The notes: a model not told the origin generated them from the letters alone. A stretch of 64,000 nt of DNA from Bacteroidota bacterium (GCA_030680835.1 JAUXUD010000062.1:156057-220056), one strand, 5' to 3'. Positions 51,723-61,137 are shown, numbered from the stretch's first letter. Numbers and translations are program-made.

Positions 51723-53843
51723 ATGGCAATATTAACAAAAATTAGAAACAGGTCGGGATTAGCTATTGGAGCAGTCGGTTTAGCCTTAGGTTTATTTGTG
51801 GTTTCTGATGCACTGAATTCAAATTCTGCATTGTTTGGTTCAGGTAACAGATCCAATGATGTGGGTGAAATAGATGGAGAAAGTATTGGAATAAAGCAGT
51901 TTGAAGAAAAGCTGGAAATTAATACTGCTAATTTCAAAAAAAGAACCCAACAGGAAAATTTGGATGAAGCAACCCGCGGACAAGTGCGTGAAACGACCTG
52001 GAATCAGTTTTTAAACGACTATATGTTGTTGAAAGAATACAAAGATCTGGGCATTGAAATGAGTGAGGAAGAGCTGGCGGATATCATATACGGCAGCAAT
52101 ATTCATCCACAAATTAAGCAGTCTTTTACGGATCCGGCCACCAATACTTTTGATGTAAATAATGTAAAACGTTATTTAAAACAAATGTCGGAAGGTACCG
52201 ATGAAACCACTAAAGCCCAGTGGAAAGAGTTTGAAGATTATCTGGTAACAGAAACTTTGCAGAAAAAGTATTCAACACTCCTGAAGAAAGGAGTTTATGC
52301 CACAACGTTTGAAGCCAAATCGGCTCATCATGCGCGAGAAAAAAGCGCAGAATTAAATTTCGTAGCCCTGGCTTATACTACTATTGCCGACTCAACCATT
52401 GCAGCTGACGAAGGAGAATTAAAGTCCTATTTCAAAAAGAATATGGACAGGTACAAAGAGCGTGAAAACAGCCGTAAACTTGAATTTGTAGTTTGGGATT
52501 TTGCACCTACATCGGAGGACAGCGCTGCCATACAAAAATGGGCTTACGATCAGGTTGAACAATTTAGGGCATCTGACAATGATACTGCTTATGTAGATTT
52601 AAACGGAGATTCCAAGTTTGATCCCACTCCAAAGCCACGCAGTTTATATCCTCCCGAAATTCAGGATCGTTTATTTAACGATTCGGTAGGTTCGGTTATA
52701 GGCCCCATTTTTAAAGACGGGAAATACCAGATTTACAAGGTGTCGGGAATTAAAATGGATACAGCGTATTCTATGCGTGCAAGCCATATTTTAATAAAGG
52801 TTGAAGGCCCTACCATGGCAGATACATTAATTGCCAAAAAGAAAGCGAATGATATCTTAAACCGGGTTAAAGGCGGAGAAAGTTTTGAAGTATTAGCCAG
52901 TCAGTTTGGTACCGACGGAACGAAAGACAAAGGAGGAGATTTGGGTTGGTTTCCGGAAGGCCAAATGGTGAAAGAATTTAATGACGCAGTTAAAAGGGGC
53001 AAAAAAGGCGACCAGTTTGTGTTAAAAACACAATTTGGGTTTCATGTAATTAAAATAACTGAAGACAAAACCAAAAAGCAGGTTTGTGCAGGTGTTTTGG
53101 AGCGCGTTATTGAACCCAGCGAAAAAACAAGTTCCATTGCCTATAATGAAGCCAGCCAGTTTGCCGCTACCAGTCAGAATGCCGAAGATTTTAACAAAAA
53201 CTGTGATGAAAAGAAAATGACCAAAAGAATTGCAGAGTTTGTGCGTGAAACAGATAACTTTTTACCCGGATACAGTGAAGCACGCGAGGCAGTTAAATGG
53301 GCGTTCAATGCCAAAGTTGGAGATGTAAGTGAGGTGATGACAATAGGAAACGATAAATATGTAATTGCAACCTTAACCCTGATTCGTGAAAAAGGGAAAG
53401 CAAATTTTGAATCATCAAAAGAGCGGGTTACCAATGATTACAGGAAAGATAAAAAGGCAGAGCAATTGCAGGAAAAGTTAAAAGTTGCCATGGAAGGTGC
53501 TCCCAATCTGGATGCAGTAAGCCGCAAGATGAACCAATCGGTAACGCCTGTTGCTTCGCAAACATTTGAAAATGCAAGCGTACCTTATGTGGGATATGAT
53601 GTAAGTTTTGCAGGTATTGTTGCAGGCACTTCTTCACTCAATAAATTAATCGGACCTGTAAAAGGAGATGCTGCAGTTTACGCATTTCAGATTTCCAAAA
53701 TTACGCCACCTGCTGAAATCAAAGATTTCTCGGCTCAAAAAAATGAGTTGATGAATGCATTACAGCAAAAGCTGGAATATGGATATTTTGAAGTAGTGAA
53801 GGAGTTAAGAAACGTTAAAGATAAACGTTATATGTTTTACTAA
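51723..53843 (+). CDS. PpiD/SurA-type peptidyl-prolyl isomerase
   Basis: A 706-aa inner-membrane chaperone. One N-terminal TM (IGAVGLALGLFVVSDAL, about 14-31) is followed by a SurA_N-type helical domain (KQFEEKLEINTANF ... WNQFLNDYMLLKEYKDLGIE). A parvulin domain lies at about 345-445 (ASHILIKVEG, LASQFGTDGTKDKGGDLGWF, FGFHVIKITE). Further chaperone segments run to the end. It assists folding of outer-membrane proteins in the periplasm. The length and plan match Bacteroidota PpiD. The alpha/beta-hydrolase gene follows after 10 bp, so they may be co-transcribed. Confidence 0.92.
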   Translation: MAILTKIRNRSGLAIGAVGLALGLFVVSDALNSNSALFGSGNRSNDVGEIDGESIGIKQFEEKLEINTANFKKRTQQENLDEATRGQVRETTWNQFLNDYMLLKEYKDLGIEMSEEELADIIYGSNIHPQIKQSFTDPATNTFDVNNVKRYLKQMSEGTDETTKAQWKEFEDYLVTETLQKKYSTLLKKGVYATTFEAKSAHHAREKSAELNFVALAYTTIADSTIAADEGELKSYFKKNMDRYKERENSRKLEFVVWDFAPTSEDSAAIQKWAYDQVEQFRASDNDTAYVDLNGDSKFDPTPKPRSLYPPEIQDRLFNDSVGSVIGPIFKDGKYQIYKVSGIKMDTAYSMRASHILIKVEGPTMADTLIAKKKANDILNRVKGGESFEVLASQFGTDGTKDKGGDLGWFPEGQMVKEFNDAVKRGKKGDQFVLKTQFGFHVIKITEDKTKKQVCAGVLERVIEPSEKTSSIAYNEASQFAATSQNAEDFNKNCDEKKMTKRIAEFVRETDNFLPGYSEAREAVKWAFNAKVGDVSEVMTIGNDKYVIATLTLIREKGKANFESSKERVTNDYRKDKKAEQLQEKLKVAMEGAPNLDAVSRKMNQSVTPVASQTFENASVPYVGYDVSFAGIVAGTSSLNKLIGPVKGDAAVYAFQISKITPPAEIKDFSAQKNELMNALQQKLEYGYFEVVKELRNVKDKRYMFY

Positions 53844-53853
53844 TTTAAATAGG

Positions 53854-54618
53854 ATGTTAAAATATTTTTGTCAGGGATCTGGCGGGCAAACGCTTGTATT
53901 GATTCATGGCTATTGCGAAAACAATACCTGCTTCAACAAGCAGGTATTGTTTTTTAAAGACAGCCACAAGGTGATTACGCTTGATTTGCCGGGCTTTGGA
54001 TCAAGTGAAGTAATTACTGATGTAAGCATGGATCAGATGGCAACGGAGGTGAAAGCCGTATTGGATCATCTTGATATCAGGCAATGCATAATGATGGGGC
54101 ATAGCATGGGCGGCTATGTGGTGATGGCTTTTGCTGAATTGTATCCACAGATGCTTACTAGTTTTGGTTTGATACATTCGGTTGCCACAGCTGATAATGA
54201 AGAGCGGAAAGAAAAGCGCAAACAGGTAATTGCCCTGCTTGAAAAGACCGGCAAGGAACCTTATATCAAAAGTTTTATTCCCACCCTGTTTGCAACCCCA
54301 AACCAAAGTGAACCTTATGTAAATGATTTTATACTTCAGGGCTTATCGGGTCCAAAGGAAGGAATTATTGAAGCGGCTAAAGCCATGATGAACCGGCCCG
54401 ACAGATTGCATGTGTTGGAACAGACACAGGTTCCGGTGTTTTTTGCAATTGGGAAACAGGATCCATTAATCCCCGAAGAAGCCATGTTTAAGCAAGCTGC
54501 ATTATGTAAGGTATCGCAGATTTGCTACTTGCAAAATGCCGGACATGTTGGAATGGTGGAAGAACCTGACATGCTCAATAAAGGGATGATGGAATTTATT
54601 AATTCCCGCAGTTTCTGA
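53854..54618 (+). CDS. alpha/beta-hydrolase
   Basis: A 254-aa soluble hydrolase of the alpha/beta fold. VLIHGYCENNTCFNK contains the oxyanion-hole HG, MMGHSMGGYVVMAF the nucleophile (GxSxG), IGKQDPLIPEEAM the Asp, and NAGHVGMVEEPDM the His. It has the complete Ser-Asp-His triad. The substrate is unknown. It begins 10 bp after the PpiD-like gene, and its 3' end overlaps the convergent glycosyltransferase gene by 20 bp. Confidence 0.88.
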   Translation: MLKYFCQGSGGQTLVLIHGYCENNTCFNKQVLFFKDSHKVITLDLPGFGSSEVITDVSMDQMATEVKAVLDHLDIRQCIMMGHSMGGYVVMAFAELYPQMLTSFGLIHSVATADNEERKEKRKQVIALLEKTGKEPYIKSFIPTLFATPNQSEPYVNDFILQGLSGPKEGIIEAAKAMMNRPDRLHVLEQTQVPVFFAIGKQDPLIPEEAMFKQAALCKVSQICYLQNAGHVGMVEEPDMLNKGMMEFINSRSF

Positions 54619-56554
54619 TGGAACGCATGACAATAAGCAGGTCCTTTTCTACCGAGTAATCTTTGGCATACAGAAAGTTTAATTTTTGTATGGTTACCGG
54701 GTTATAGATTCTGCCACGGGAAGCATCCAGCGGACTTACAACACCACTTTTAATAGAAGGCAATAGTTTAATATTATCGGCCATGGCATAACTTACCCAT
54801 GTTTTTTGTCCGCTCATTACCTGAAAAATATTGTTAAAGAAATTTATTTTATTTTTTACAAACAAAATGAGTATCGGGGAAATCAACAGCATTAAAAAAC
54901 TGGCCGCAATATCAAAAACTCTTTTCTTTTGCTGCTCGAAAGCCTTTGCAAGTTTCAGGTTGATTTCGATGGTATAAAAATCTCCGGGTGTGTTTTTGTT
55001 ATTGCTTCCGATAATAAATAGACTCTCTTCAGGAACAATTTTGTACATGATATCTTTTTGGGTTATGGTACCCATCCACTCAATGATTCGGCTGGCTGCC
55101 AAATCTTTGCTGCAAAATATTATTTCTTCAACCCCAAACAGCGAAACAATTTCTGTTAACTGGTTTACCTGACCCAAATAATGACTGTCTTCGCTGTTGG
55201 GTTCAACAGAAACATAACCCAGATAATCGCTTTTTGATTTTGATTTCACTAATAAATCCTGCACCCGTTCCACCTCTGATTTATTGCCTACGATAATTGT
55301 TTTTAGATGGCTTCCCATATTTAAACTCAATCGGCCATACTTGAACCAATATAGGATCACCCGTATAAAATAGGCATCGATAATAGCTGCTACGGCACCT
55401 AAAAGAATGATGGCACGCGAAAAGCGATATTGTTCATCGATAAATGCATAAAAAACCGCAATGGCCAGTGTACCAAATGCAATGCCTTTGGCTACACTTA
55501 AAAATGTTTTGCGTTTGTTGTATGATCCGGCCAAATATAAACCCAGTAGCCAAAGCACGGTATATATCAAACTGTTTGAATAAACCACCTGCGAAGGATA
55601 AGCAAGCGGAGTGGCATACTTTAAATTCGACCAAAAACTTACCAATAAAGTTAAGCTGGTAAAAATAACTGTGAAATCGAGCAGAGGTATAAAAATACGT
55701 GAAGTAATGCGGGTTAATAAGGCTGCAAATGCTCTTAAATAAATTGCGATATGAATAACCGCACTAAAATTACGGGCAAGCTTTTGTGAATAATGCTTTT
55801 TGGCAAAAATTACCATGGCATTATAAAAAGTAAAGACAAAGTTTACACTTGTTTTTTTAGTGCTTTCGCCTTTATAATGAATAATGGTGGTTTCGGGGAA
55901 ATAATAATTTTTATAACCGGCTTTATTGATGCAAAAACTCAGGTCGATATCCTCGCCATACATAAAGTAATCTTCATCCAGCAGGCCCACTTGTTTTAAT
56001 ACATCATGCCGAATCATCATAAAGGCTCCGGCAAGTACATCAACCGGATTTATTTCATCCTGTTTTAAATAACCCAGATGGTATTTTCCAAAGCGGCGCG
56101 ATTTGGGGAAAATTGCAGCCAGACCGCTAATTTTAAAAAAGGCAACTTCAGGGGTGGGTAGTCCGCGCTTCGACTCCGGTAAAAACTTCCCTGAACCGTC
56201 TATCATTTTTACCCCCACTGCACCTGCATCCGGAGTGCTTTCCATAAAGGCAATTACTTTGGTAAAACAGTCCTCTTCAATAACCGTATCGGGGTTCAGC
56301 AATAAAATATATTTGCCCTTTGCAATTTTTATGGCCTGATTATTTGCCTTTGCAAAGCCATAATTTATCTTGTTCTCAATTAAAATTACTTCGGGAAAGA
56401 GGTTCTTAACCATTTCGCAACTGCCATCTACCGAATGGTTATCAACCACAAAAACTTCGGCGCTTATGTCCCTGCACGCTTTACGCACTGCGTGCAGCGC
56501 CTGCTCCAGGAAATACTTAACATTATAATTTACAATTACTACTGAGAGCTGCAT
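54599..56554 (-). CDS. Fusion of family 2 glycosyltransferase and reduced sugar-transferase module
   Basis: A 651-aa membrane protein. The N-terminal GT2 domain (1-270) starts at ATG 56554 (MQLSVVIVNYNVKYFLEQAL) and has VFVVDNHSVDGS and ILLLNPDTVIEEDCF, close to WbbL-like rhamnosyltransferases. A four to five TM block (about 280-400) follows, then a nucleotide-binding-like domain (TIIVGNKSEVERVQDLL, 420-530) and a reduced polyprenyl-phosphate sugar transferase-like tail (QQKKRVFDIAASFLMLLISPILILF, then FQVMSGQKTWVSYA). The usual catalytic block with PRPE is missing. The tail may anchor or position it. It should act in surface polysaccharide or lipid-linked glycan synthesis. Confidence 0.85.
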   Translation of the reverse strand: MQLSVVIVNYNVKYFLEQALHAVRKACRDISAEVFVVDNHSVDGSCEMVKNLFPEVILIENKINYGFAKANNQAIKIAKGKYILLLNPDTVIEEDCFTKVIAFMESTPDAGAVGVKMIDGSGKFLPESKRGLPTPEVAFFKISGLAAIFPKSRRFGKYHLGYLKQDEINPVDVLAGAFMMIRHDVLKQVGLLDEDYFMYGEDIDLSFCINKAGYKNYYFPETTIIHYKGESTKKTSVNFVFTFYNAMVIFAKKHYSQKLARNFSAVIHIAIYLRAFAALLTRITSRIFIPLLDFTVIFTSLTLLVSFWSNLKYATPLAYPSQVVYSNSLIYTVLWLLGLYLAGSYNKRKTFLSVAKGIAFGTLAIAVFYAFIDEQYRFSRAIILLGAVAAIIDAYFIRVILYWFKYGRLSLNMGSHLKTIIVGNKSEVERVQDLLVKSKSKSDYLGYVSVEPNSEDSHYLGQVNQLTEIVSLFGVEEIIFCSKDLAASRIIEWMGTITQKDIMYKIVPEESLFIIGSNNKNTPGDFYTIEINLKLAKAFEQQKKRVFDIAASFLMLLISPILILFVKNKINFFNNIFQVMSGQKTWVSYAMADNIKLLPSIKSGVVSPLDASRGRIYNPVTIQKLNFLYAKDYSVEKDLLIVMRSIRNCGN

Positions 56555-56734
56555 AGACAGATTAAGCAACGAAAATACGCATTTATGTATTGTGTTAAAA
56601 CCCAAACTTTATTTTAGCAGGGATTTTACTTTATTAAAACAAACCTACATAATATAAATATTTTCTTAATCAACCTTTTATCAATTCAATTATTCATTTC
56701 ATCCCTTAAAATATTCATTTCATCTAAAAAATAT

Positions 56735-56764
56735 TTTGGGTGCCTGTAACTAATACAATCTTTG
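56735..56764 (+). promoter_or_regulatory. Candidate weak promoter of the small lipoprotein gene
   Basis: TTTG at 56735, an 18-nt spacer and AATCTTTG at 56757-56764 (one mismatch to TAnnTTTG). The ATG at 56801 follows 36 nt later. Confidence 0.4.
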
Positions 56765-56800
56765 TATCGTCTTATCACTGAAAACATATAAAACACAATC

Positions 56801-57157
56801 ATGAAATTATTAAACATCGCAGCATTAAACATTTTGTTATTAGGAGGTTTGATCCTTTCAACATGTAACAAAACCACAGCAACCGAACGTCCGGAAGCTA
56901 AAAAAATGAAAGCCATCAGTACTGAAATAAGAGGAAAAGTTGCGTTTCCTGAAGAACTGATTGACCAAAACGTTAACGAGAAAGTAACGGTAGAATTCAA
57001 AATTAAAGAGGACAAAACAATTGAAGTTATTTCGGTTGAAACCTTTAATGAATATTTGAAAACTTACGTTAAAAAGCAAATCGAAGCCATTTCACTGAGC
57101 AACTACGAAGGCTTTGAAGGAAAGGTGCTTCAGTTAACGCTTCTGTTTATGAACTAA
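56801..57157 (+). CDS. Small lipoprotein with TonB-like C-terminal half
   Basis: A 118-aa exported protein with a lipobox LSTC (Cys22) and no other Cys. The mature part reads GKVAFPEELIDQNVNEKVTVEFKIKEDKTIEVISVE, then a helix (NEYLKTYVKKQIEAISL) and a final strand (GKVLQLTLLFMN). The beta-strand/helix/strand pattern is like the TonB C-terminal domain, common in small Bacteroidota envelope proteins, but the similarity is weak. Its function is not known. It has its own terminator at 57188-57224. Confidence 0.75.
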   Translation: MKLLNIAALNILLLGGLILSTCNKTTATERPEAKKMKAISTEIRGKVAFPEELIDQNVNEKVTVEFKIKEDKTIEVISVETFNEYLKTYVKKQIEAISLSNYEGFEGKVLQLTLLFMN

Positions 57158-57187
57158 AACTTAAGGGGTTTTAGGCTTGTTTAGTGT

Positions 57188-57224
57188 GTTGATCCAATCT
57201 TGCTTAGGTTGGATCAACCTTTTT
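57188..57224 (+). terminator. Rho-independent terminator of the small lipoprotein gene
   Basis: GTTGATCCAA pairs with TTGGATCAAC (10 bp, 11-nt loop), followed by CTTTTT. It lies 30 bp after the stop. Confidence 0.85.
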
Positions 57225-57317
57225 GAATTTTGTATTGACTCATAAATAATAAAAATACTAGAGTGCCAGGGTACATTCTATTTCTCATAAGCATTTTACA
57301 TTTACAACCTACCTTAG

Positions 57318-57350
57318 AAAGCCTTTCCCAACGGAGAGGCTTTCGCTTTT
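57318..57350 (+). terminator. Second hairpin with T-run in the lipoprotein-recR gap
   Basis: AAAGCCTTTCC pairs with GGAGAGGCTTT (11 positions, one G-T pair), a CAAC loop, followed by CGCTTTT. It lies between the lipoprotein gene and the 3' end of recR. Function as a terminator in either direction is likely. Confidence 0.6.
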
Positions 57351-57405
57351 GAAGGGGCAGAGATGGGAGATGAGAAGTAAAAATCTCATTTCTCATCTCT
57401 GATCC

Positions 57406-58011
57406 CTAATGCCGGTAAGGTATCCGTCCAATAATAGACCTACCGAGCGTAATCTCATCTGCGTATTCCAATTCGCCACCTATGGCAATTCCTCTTGATA
57501 TGGTACTGATGTTGATGGCCAGCGGAGTCAGTTTTTTTGAGAGGTAAAAAACAGTGGTATCGCCTTCCATAGTTGCACTTAAAGCCATGATAATTTCTTT
57601 GGCTTCCATTTCTTTGGCGCGTTTGATCAGGCTGTTTATCTGCAATTGATCGGGTCCGATTCCGTTAATCGGGTTAATCAATCCCCCCAGTATATGATAG
57701 GTACCCTTATACTGATTGGTATTTTCAATGGCCATTACATCCCTTAAATCTTCAACCACACAAATTAATTGCTGATCGCGTTTTGGGTTTCCACAAATAT
57801 TACACAGTTCCAGGTCGCTTACATTATGACAGCGTTTACAAAATTTTATTTCTTTACGCAGTTTAATTATGGATTCACCCATTTTACCTGCCACCGATTC
57901 GTCTTGTTTAAGCAAGTATAATACCATTCGCAAGGCCGATTTTTTGCCTATGCCCGGGAATTTGGACAATTCGTTTACAGCATCTTCAATTAATGCGGAA
58001 GGATAATTCAT
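57406..58011 (-). CDS. recR: recombination mediator RecR
   Basis: A 201-aa DNA-repair protein that, with RecO, loads RecA on gapped DNA. It has the HhH motif (LSKFPGIGKKSALRMVLYLL) at the N-terminus, the zinc finger CKRCHNVSDLELCNICGNP, the Toprim-domain start VVEDLRDVMAIENTNQYKG, and HILGGLINPINGIGPDQL. Length and order are standard. It is divergent from suhB with 175 bp between, which contain a decayed family C palindrome. Confidence 0.96.
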   Translation of the reverse strand: MNYPSALIEDAVNELSKFPGIGKKSALRMVLYLLKQDESVAGKMGESIIKLRKEIKFCKRCHNVSDLELCNICGNPKRDQQLICVVEDLRDVMAIENTNQYKGTYHILGGLINPINGIGPDQLQINSLIKRAKEMEAKEIIMALSATMEGDTTVFYLSKKLTPLAINISTISRGIAIGGELEYADEITLGRSIIGRIPYRH

Positions 58012-58060
58012 GTTTGCAAATTAAGGCGAAATTTGCTTTTGATTGAAATAGTTTTTTTTT

Positions 58061-58157
58061 GCTACGAAGGAACAAAGAAACAAAGAGTACCTTAAGATAA
58101 TTCAAATGTTATTGCAATTATAAAAATCAAATTTTGTTTCTTAGTTTCTTAGTAGCC
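58061..58157. repeat. Decayed inverted repeat of GAAACAAAG words between recR and suhB
   Basis: GCTACGAAGGAACAAAGAAA at 58061 is mirrored by TTTTGTTTCTTAGTTTCTTA and GTAGC ending at 58156. The arms differ at several sites. It is the same word family as the perfect repeat at 1266-1325. Confidence 0.7.
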
Positions 58158-58186
58158 AAACCCAATAAATACATTAATTTCGCTAC

Positions 58187-58981
58187 ATGAATTTAGAACA
58201 AATTTGCATTGAAGCTTGTGCCTGCGCCAAAGAGGCGGGAGATTTTATTAGAAAAGAAAGAATAAACTTTAACCGGGATACCGTTGAGGTTAAAAGTTTT
58301 AACCAGTTGGTAAGTTATGTAGATAAAAATGCCGAAGAATTATTGGTAAAACGACTCCATACTATTTTTCCGGAAGCAGGATTTATTACCGAAGAAGATA
58401 CCATTGCCAAAGAAGTGAAAGAATGGATGTGGGTAATAGATCCTTTGGATGGTACAACCAATTTTATTCACGATTTGCCGGTTTATAGTGTAAGTATTGG
58501 GTTGATTCAAAACAACAAACCGATGTTGGGTGTGGTATATGAAATTAACCGTGATGAATTATTTTATGCCTGGAAAAATGGCGGGGCTTATTTAAATGGC
58601 AGCCGGATACATGTTAAAGAAAACAATGATCTTGGAAAGGCATTATTGGCAACCGGTTTCCCTTATTACGATTTTAAAATAATGGATCAATACTTAAGTG
58701 CTTTGAAGCATTTAATGACGCATACACAAGGCATGCGCCGCATGGGAAGTGCGGCGGTTGATCTGGCCTATACCGCCTGCGGCCGATTTGATGGTTTTTT
58801 TGAATATGGATTAAGTCCCTGGGATGTGGCAGGTGGCATTTGCCTGATTGAAGAAGCCGGTGGAATTGTGAAGGATTTTAATGGGGGAGATGATGTTATT
58901 TTTGGGAGAGCTATATTGGGCTCATCCAAAGCCCTGTATCCGGGTTTTGCAAAAGTAATCAGCGAACATTTTAGAAGTTGA
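58187..58981 (+). CDS. suhB: inositol-1-monophosphatase family protein
   Basis: A 264-aa Mg-dependent phosphatase. The metal site is in GFITEEDT (Glu), WVIDPLDGTTNFIHDLP (Asp-x-x-Asp-Gly-Thr), and SPWDVAGGICLIEEAGG (Asp). MRRMGSAAVDLAYTACGRFDGFFE is also typical. It could hydrolyse myo-inositol-1-phosphate; related enzymes cleave fructose bisphosphate or PAP, so the exact substrate is open. The start ATG 58187 is exact to the N-terminal helix. Stand-alone gene. Confidence 0.92.
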   Translation: MNLEQICIEACACAKEAGDFIRKERINFNRDTVEVKSFNQLVSYVDKNAEELLVKRLHTIFPEAGFITEEDTIAKEVKEWMWVIDPLDGTTNFIHDLPVYSVSIGLIQNNKPMLGVVYEINRDELFYAWKNGGAYLNGSRIHVKENNDLGKALLATGFPYYDFKIMDQYLSALKHLMTHTQGMRRMGSAAVDLAYTACGRFDGFFEYGLSPWDVAGGICLIEEAGGIVKDFNGGDDVIFGRAILGSSKALYPGFAKVISEHFRS

Positions 58982-59057
58982 AGTGCTTATTAATTAAAAT
59001 CTGTACCTAAAGCAAGAGTCCGTTTATAACACCACCAGAGTACATTATAGACCTACT

Positions 59058-59561
59058 CTAATTACAAAATAACATTTTTGTTTGCTTGGCTTCTTTAACC
59101 TTAAATTTAACTGCCATGTTCATGTCGTTACAACCGCTATCTTTTAGTCCGGCATTAAATTTAGCAATGCCCCGGTTATAATAGGCTTCACCATAATCCG
59201 TCTTCAATTCAATGGCTGATGTATAATCGGATATTGCACCCAAATTGTCCTTTAACTGTGCTTTTACCACGCCTCTAAAATAATAAGCCTCTGCAAATTT
59301 TGGATCGAGTTCTATTGCTTGTGTATAATCAGCTATTGCCCCCTTGTTATCTTTAATTTTCTGCTTCGCCCATGCCCTGTAATAATATGCTTGCGTATCA
59401 CGGGGATTCAAATCAATGGACTCAGTAAACTCGGTAATTGCCTTTTGATAATTCCTTGCATGATAGCTTGCCAGACCGCTTTTAAAATAGGTTTCGGCAT
59501 TTTGGGCTTTTAAGTTTGATAAGAGTCCTATCGAAAGTAAAATAATAAATAATTTTTTCAT
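59058..59561 (-). CDS. Secreted TPR-repeat protein
   Basis: A 167-aa exported protein. A signal peptide (MKKLFIILLSIGLLSNLKAQ) is followed by three to four TPR repeats (AETYFKSGLASYHARNYQKAI; PRDTQAYYYRAWAKQKIKDNKGAI; PKFAEAYYFRGVVKAQLKDNLGAI; YGEAYYNRGIAKFNAGLKDSG). It ends with CNDMNMAVKFKVKEAKQ. TPRs scaffold protein partners in the periplasm; the partner is unknown. Confidence 0.85.
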   Translation of the reverse strand: MKKLFIILLSIGLLSNLKAQNAETYFKSGLASYHARNYQKAITEFTESIDLNPRDTQAYYYRAWAKQKIKDNKGAIADYTQAIELDPKFAEAYYFRGVVKAQLKDNLGAISDYTSAIELKTDYGEAYYNRGIAKFNAGLKDSGCNDMNMAVKFKVKEAKQTKMLFCN

Positions 59562-59646
59562 AATGGTTGTGATTTATGAACTAGTTCTCCAGAAAGTGTC
59601 GAATTGCCACAAAACATTCCCCTAAAGTTCGTCTCGTTTTCATTCG

Positions 59647-60396
59647 TCAATTTCTTTGACCTAAACGTAAAAGACGAATTGAAAATAAAATCATCCATGC
59701 CATTGCCATAAGTCCACCCGGCATAGCAAGAGCGGTTGCCATATTTTTTGTTGATGGTGCAAATGTTACCAGAACAAGATAAACCAATATTAAGGAACTT
59801 CCTGCAATCCCTAAATAAGAATTTACCTTACTGAATATTTTTCCGCTTAACATCACTAAAGATATTAATATACCCGCAATGTTTGGCAATATAAAACCAA
59901 TAAAAACTCCCAGACTTCCATGAGCACCTCTTGCAAGCATTGCCTCTCCTGCCGCTGCAAGAAATGATTTTTGTGTTTCCGAAGTAGCAGCAAAATACTT
60001 ATTGCTAAGTTCAAGCATTGGCAAAGCTGTATTGGTTGCAACAAATATTATTGTGCCCACAAGAAAAATAATCAGAGCAAATGCAGCATAAGCGTTGTTT
60101 ACTTTTCGGTGTGCTGCATAAAGTGCAAAATATGCGGGTATGAAAATAATTTGATTAACGATGTTCAATAAGTCAAGATTGTAAAGGCCCAGTAAGGAGT
60201 TGTCATGAAGCTGAGCGAACCTATCAATTGCGGTTTGTGGTAATGCAGATAAATTACCTCCTTTCACATTGCCCATTACTACATCAAGCAAAATTCCAAC
60301 TAAGCCAATGATAGTCATAACTCCGCCCAAAATGTAAATGCTTCTCCATTGCTTTTCGGTGGTCTCAATTTCACTTGTTAATATTGGGTTTGTCAT
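59647..60396 (-). CDS. DUF4386-like membrane protein (copy A)
   Basis: A 249-aa polytopic inner-membrane protein with six to seven hydrophobic segments, e.g. IYILGGVMTIIGLVGILL, AALIIFLVGTIIFVATNTALP and IAGILISLVMLSG. The N-terminal segment after KQWRSIYILGG and the NKYFAATSETQKSFLAAAGEAMLARG loop match the DUF4386 type. It is 9 bp downstream of a paralogue, so both are in an operon. Function is unknown; none of the usual transport motifs is present. Confidence 0.78.
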   Translation of the reverse strand: MTNPILTSEIETTEKQWRSIYILGGVMTIIGLVGILLDVVMGNVKGGNLSALPQTAIDRFAQLHDNSLLGLYNLDLLNIVNQIIFIPAYFALYAAHRKVNNAYAAFALIIFLVGTIIFVATNTALPMLELSNKYFAATSETQKSFLAAAGEAMLARGAHGSLGVFIGFILPNIAGILISLVMLSGKIFSKVNSYLGIAGSSLILVYLVLVTFAPSTKNMATALAMPGGLMAMAWMILFSIRLLRLGQRN

Positions 60397-60405
60397 TTTT
60401 ATGTT

Positions 60406-61137
60406 TTATTTACGTGATAGTTTAAATAGTCTGGCTCCAATTAATGGAAACCATAATAGATAGATAGGACCTGCAACAGCCATGAGAATTACTCCAACTG
60501 ACGGGAGAACAAATCCAATTACTATGTGTGCCAAATCCAGTCCATGAGTTACAATTCCGGTGTAAGAAGTAAGGCGATTAAATGTATTGTCTTTTAACAT
60601 GACAAATGAAATCAGCAATGCTCCTGTTTGCATCAGCAATCCACCGATTAAAGCACCTGTTCCGTGCCACATATCTGAAGCCAGTATTGCATTTCCGGCT
60701 GCCAGCAACTGATTTCTCTGAATATCTGTTGTTGCCACTGCATATTTATTACTAAGATGGAGATAGGAGAATACCGAAGGTGTTGCAAGAAAAAGTGTTA
60801 CCCCTGCAAATACCAAAATGATTGAAACGGTCATCAACCCCTTATTTTTCTTTCGCAGAGCTAAATAAATACTATAGAAAAGTAAATAATAAAGAGGTAT
60901 AATGAATACAGTCAATATATCAAGCCGTAACAGTCCGTGCAATTTATTTTCATTGAGCATATAAAAACACTCTTCAATTGTCACAGGTGGACCGCCAATG
61001 AATGAAACAATCAGTATTGTAATTAAAGAATAAATAATCAATATCAGGCTGGTTAAACCGCCAAGCCGGTAAACTTTCTTATAAGAAGGATCAATGTTAA
61101 TTGAACGATCCTCATTTTGCTGGTATGTCATAATCAT
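60406..61137 (-). CDS. DUF4386-like membrane protein (copy B)
   Basis: A 243-aa paralogue of the following gene: VYRLGGLTSLILIIYSLITILI at the N-terminus, VSIILVFAGVTLFLATPSVF, and the paired loop NKYAVATTDIQRNQLLAAGNAILA, matching copy A. I use ATG 61137; a TTG lies further up. The tandem arrangement shows a local duplication. DUF4386 function is not known. Confidence 0.78.
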   Translation of the reverse strand: MIMTYQQNEDRSINIDPSYKKVYRLGGLTSLILIIYSLITILIVSFIGGPPVTIEECFYMLNENKLHGLLRLDILTVFIIPLYYLLFYSIYLALRKKNKGLMTVSIILVFAGVTLFLATPSVFSYLHLSNKYAVATTDIQRNQLLAAGNAILASDMWHGTGALIGGLLMQTGALLISFVMLKDNTFNRLTSYTGIVTHGLDLAHIVIGFVLPSVGVILMAVAGPIYLLWFPLIGARLFKLSRK

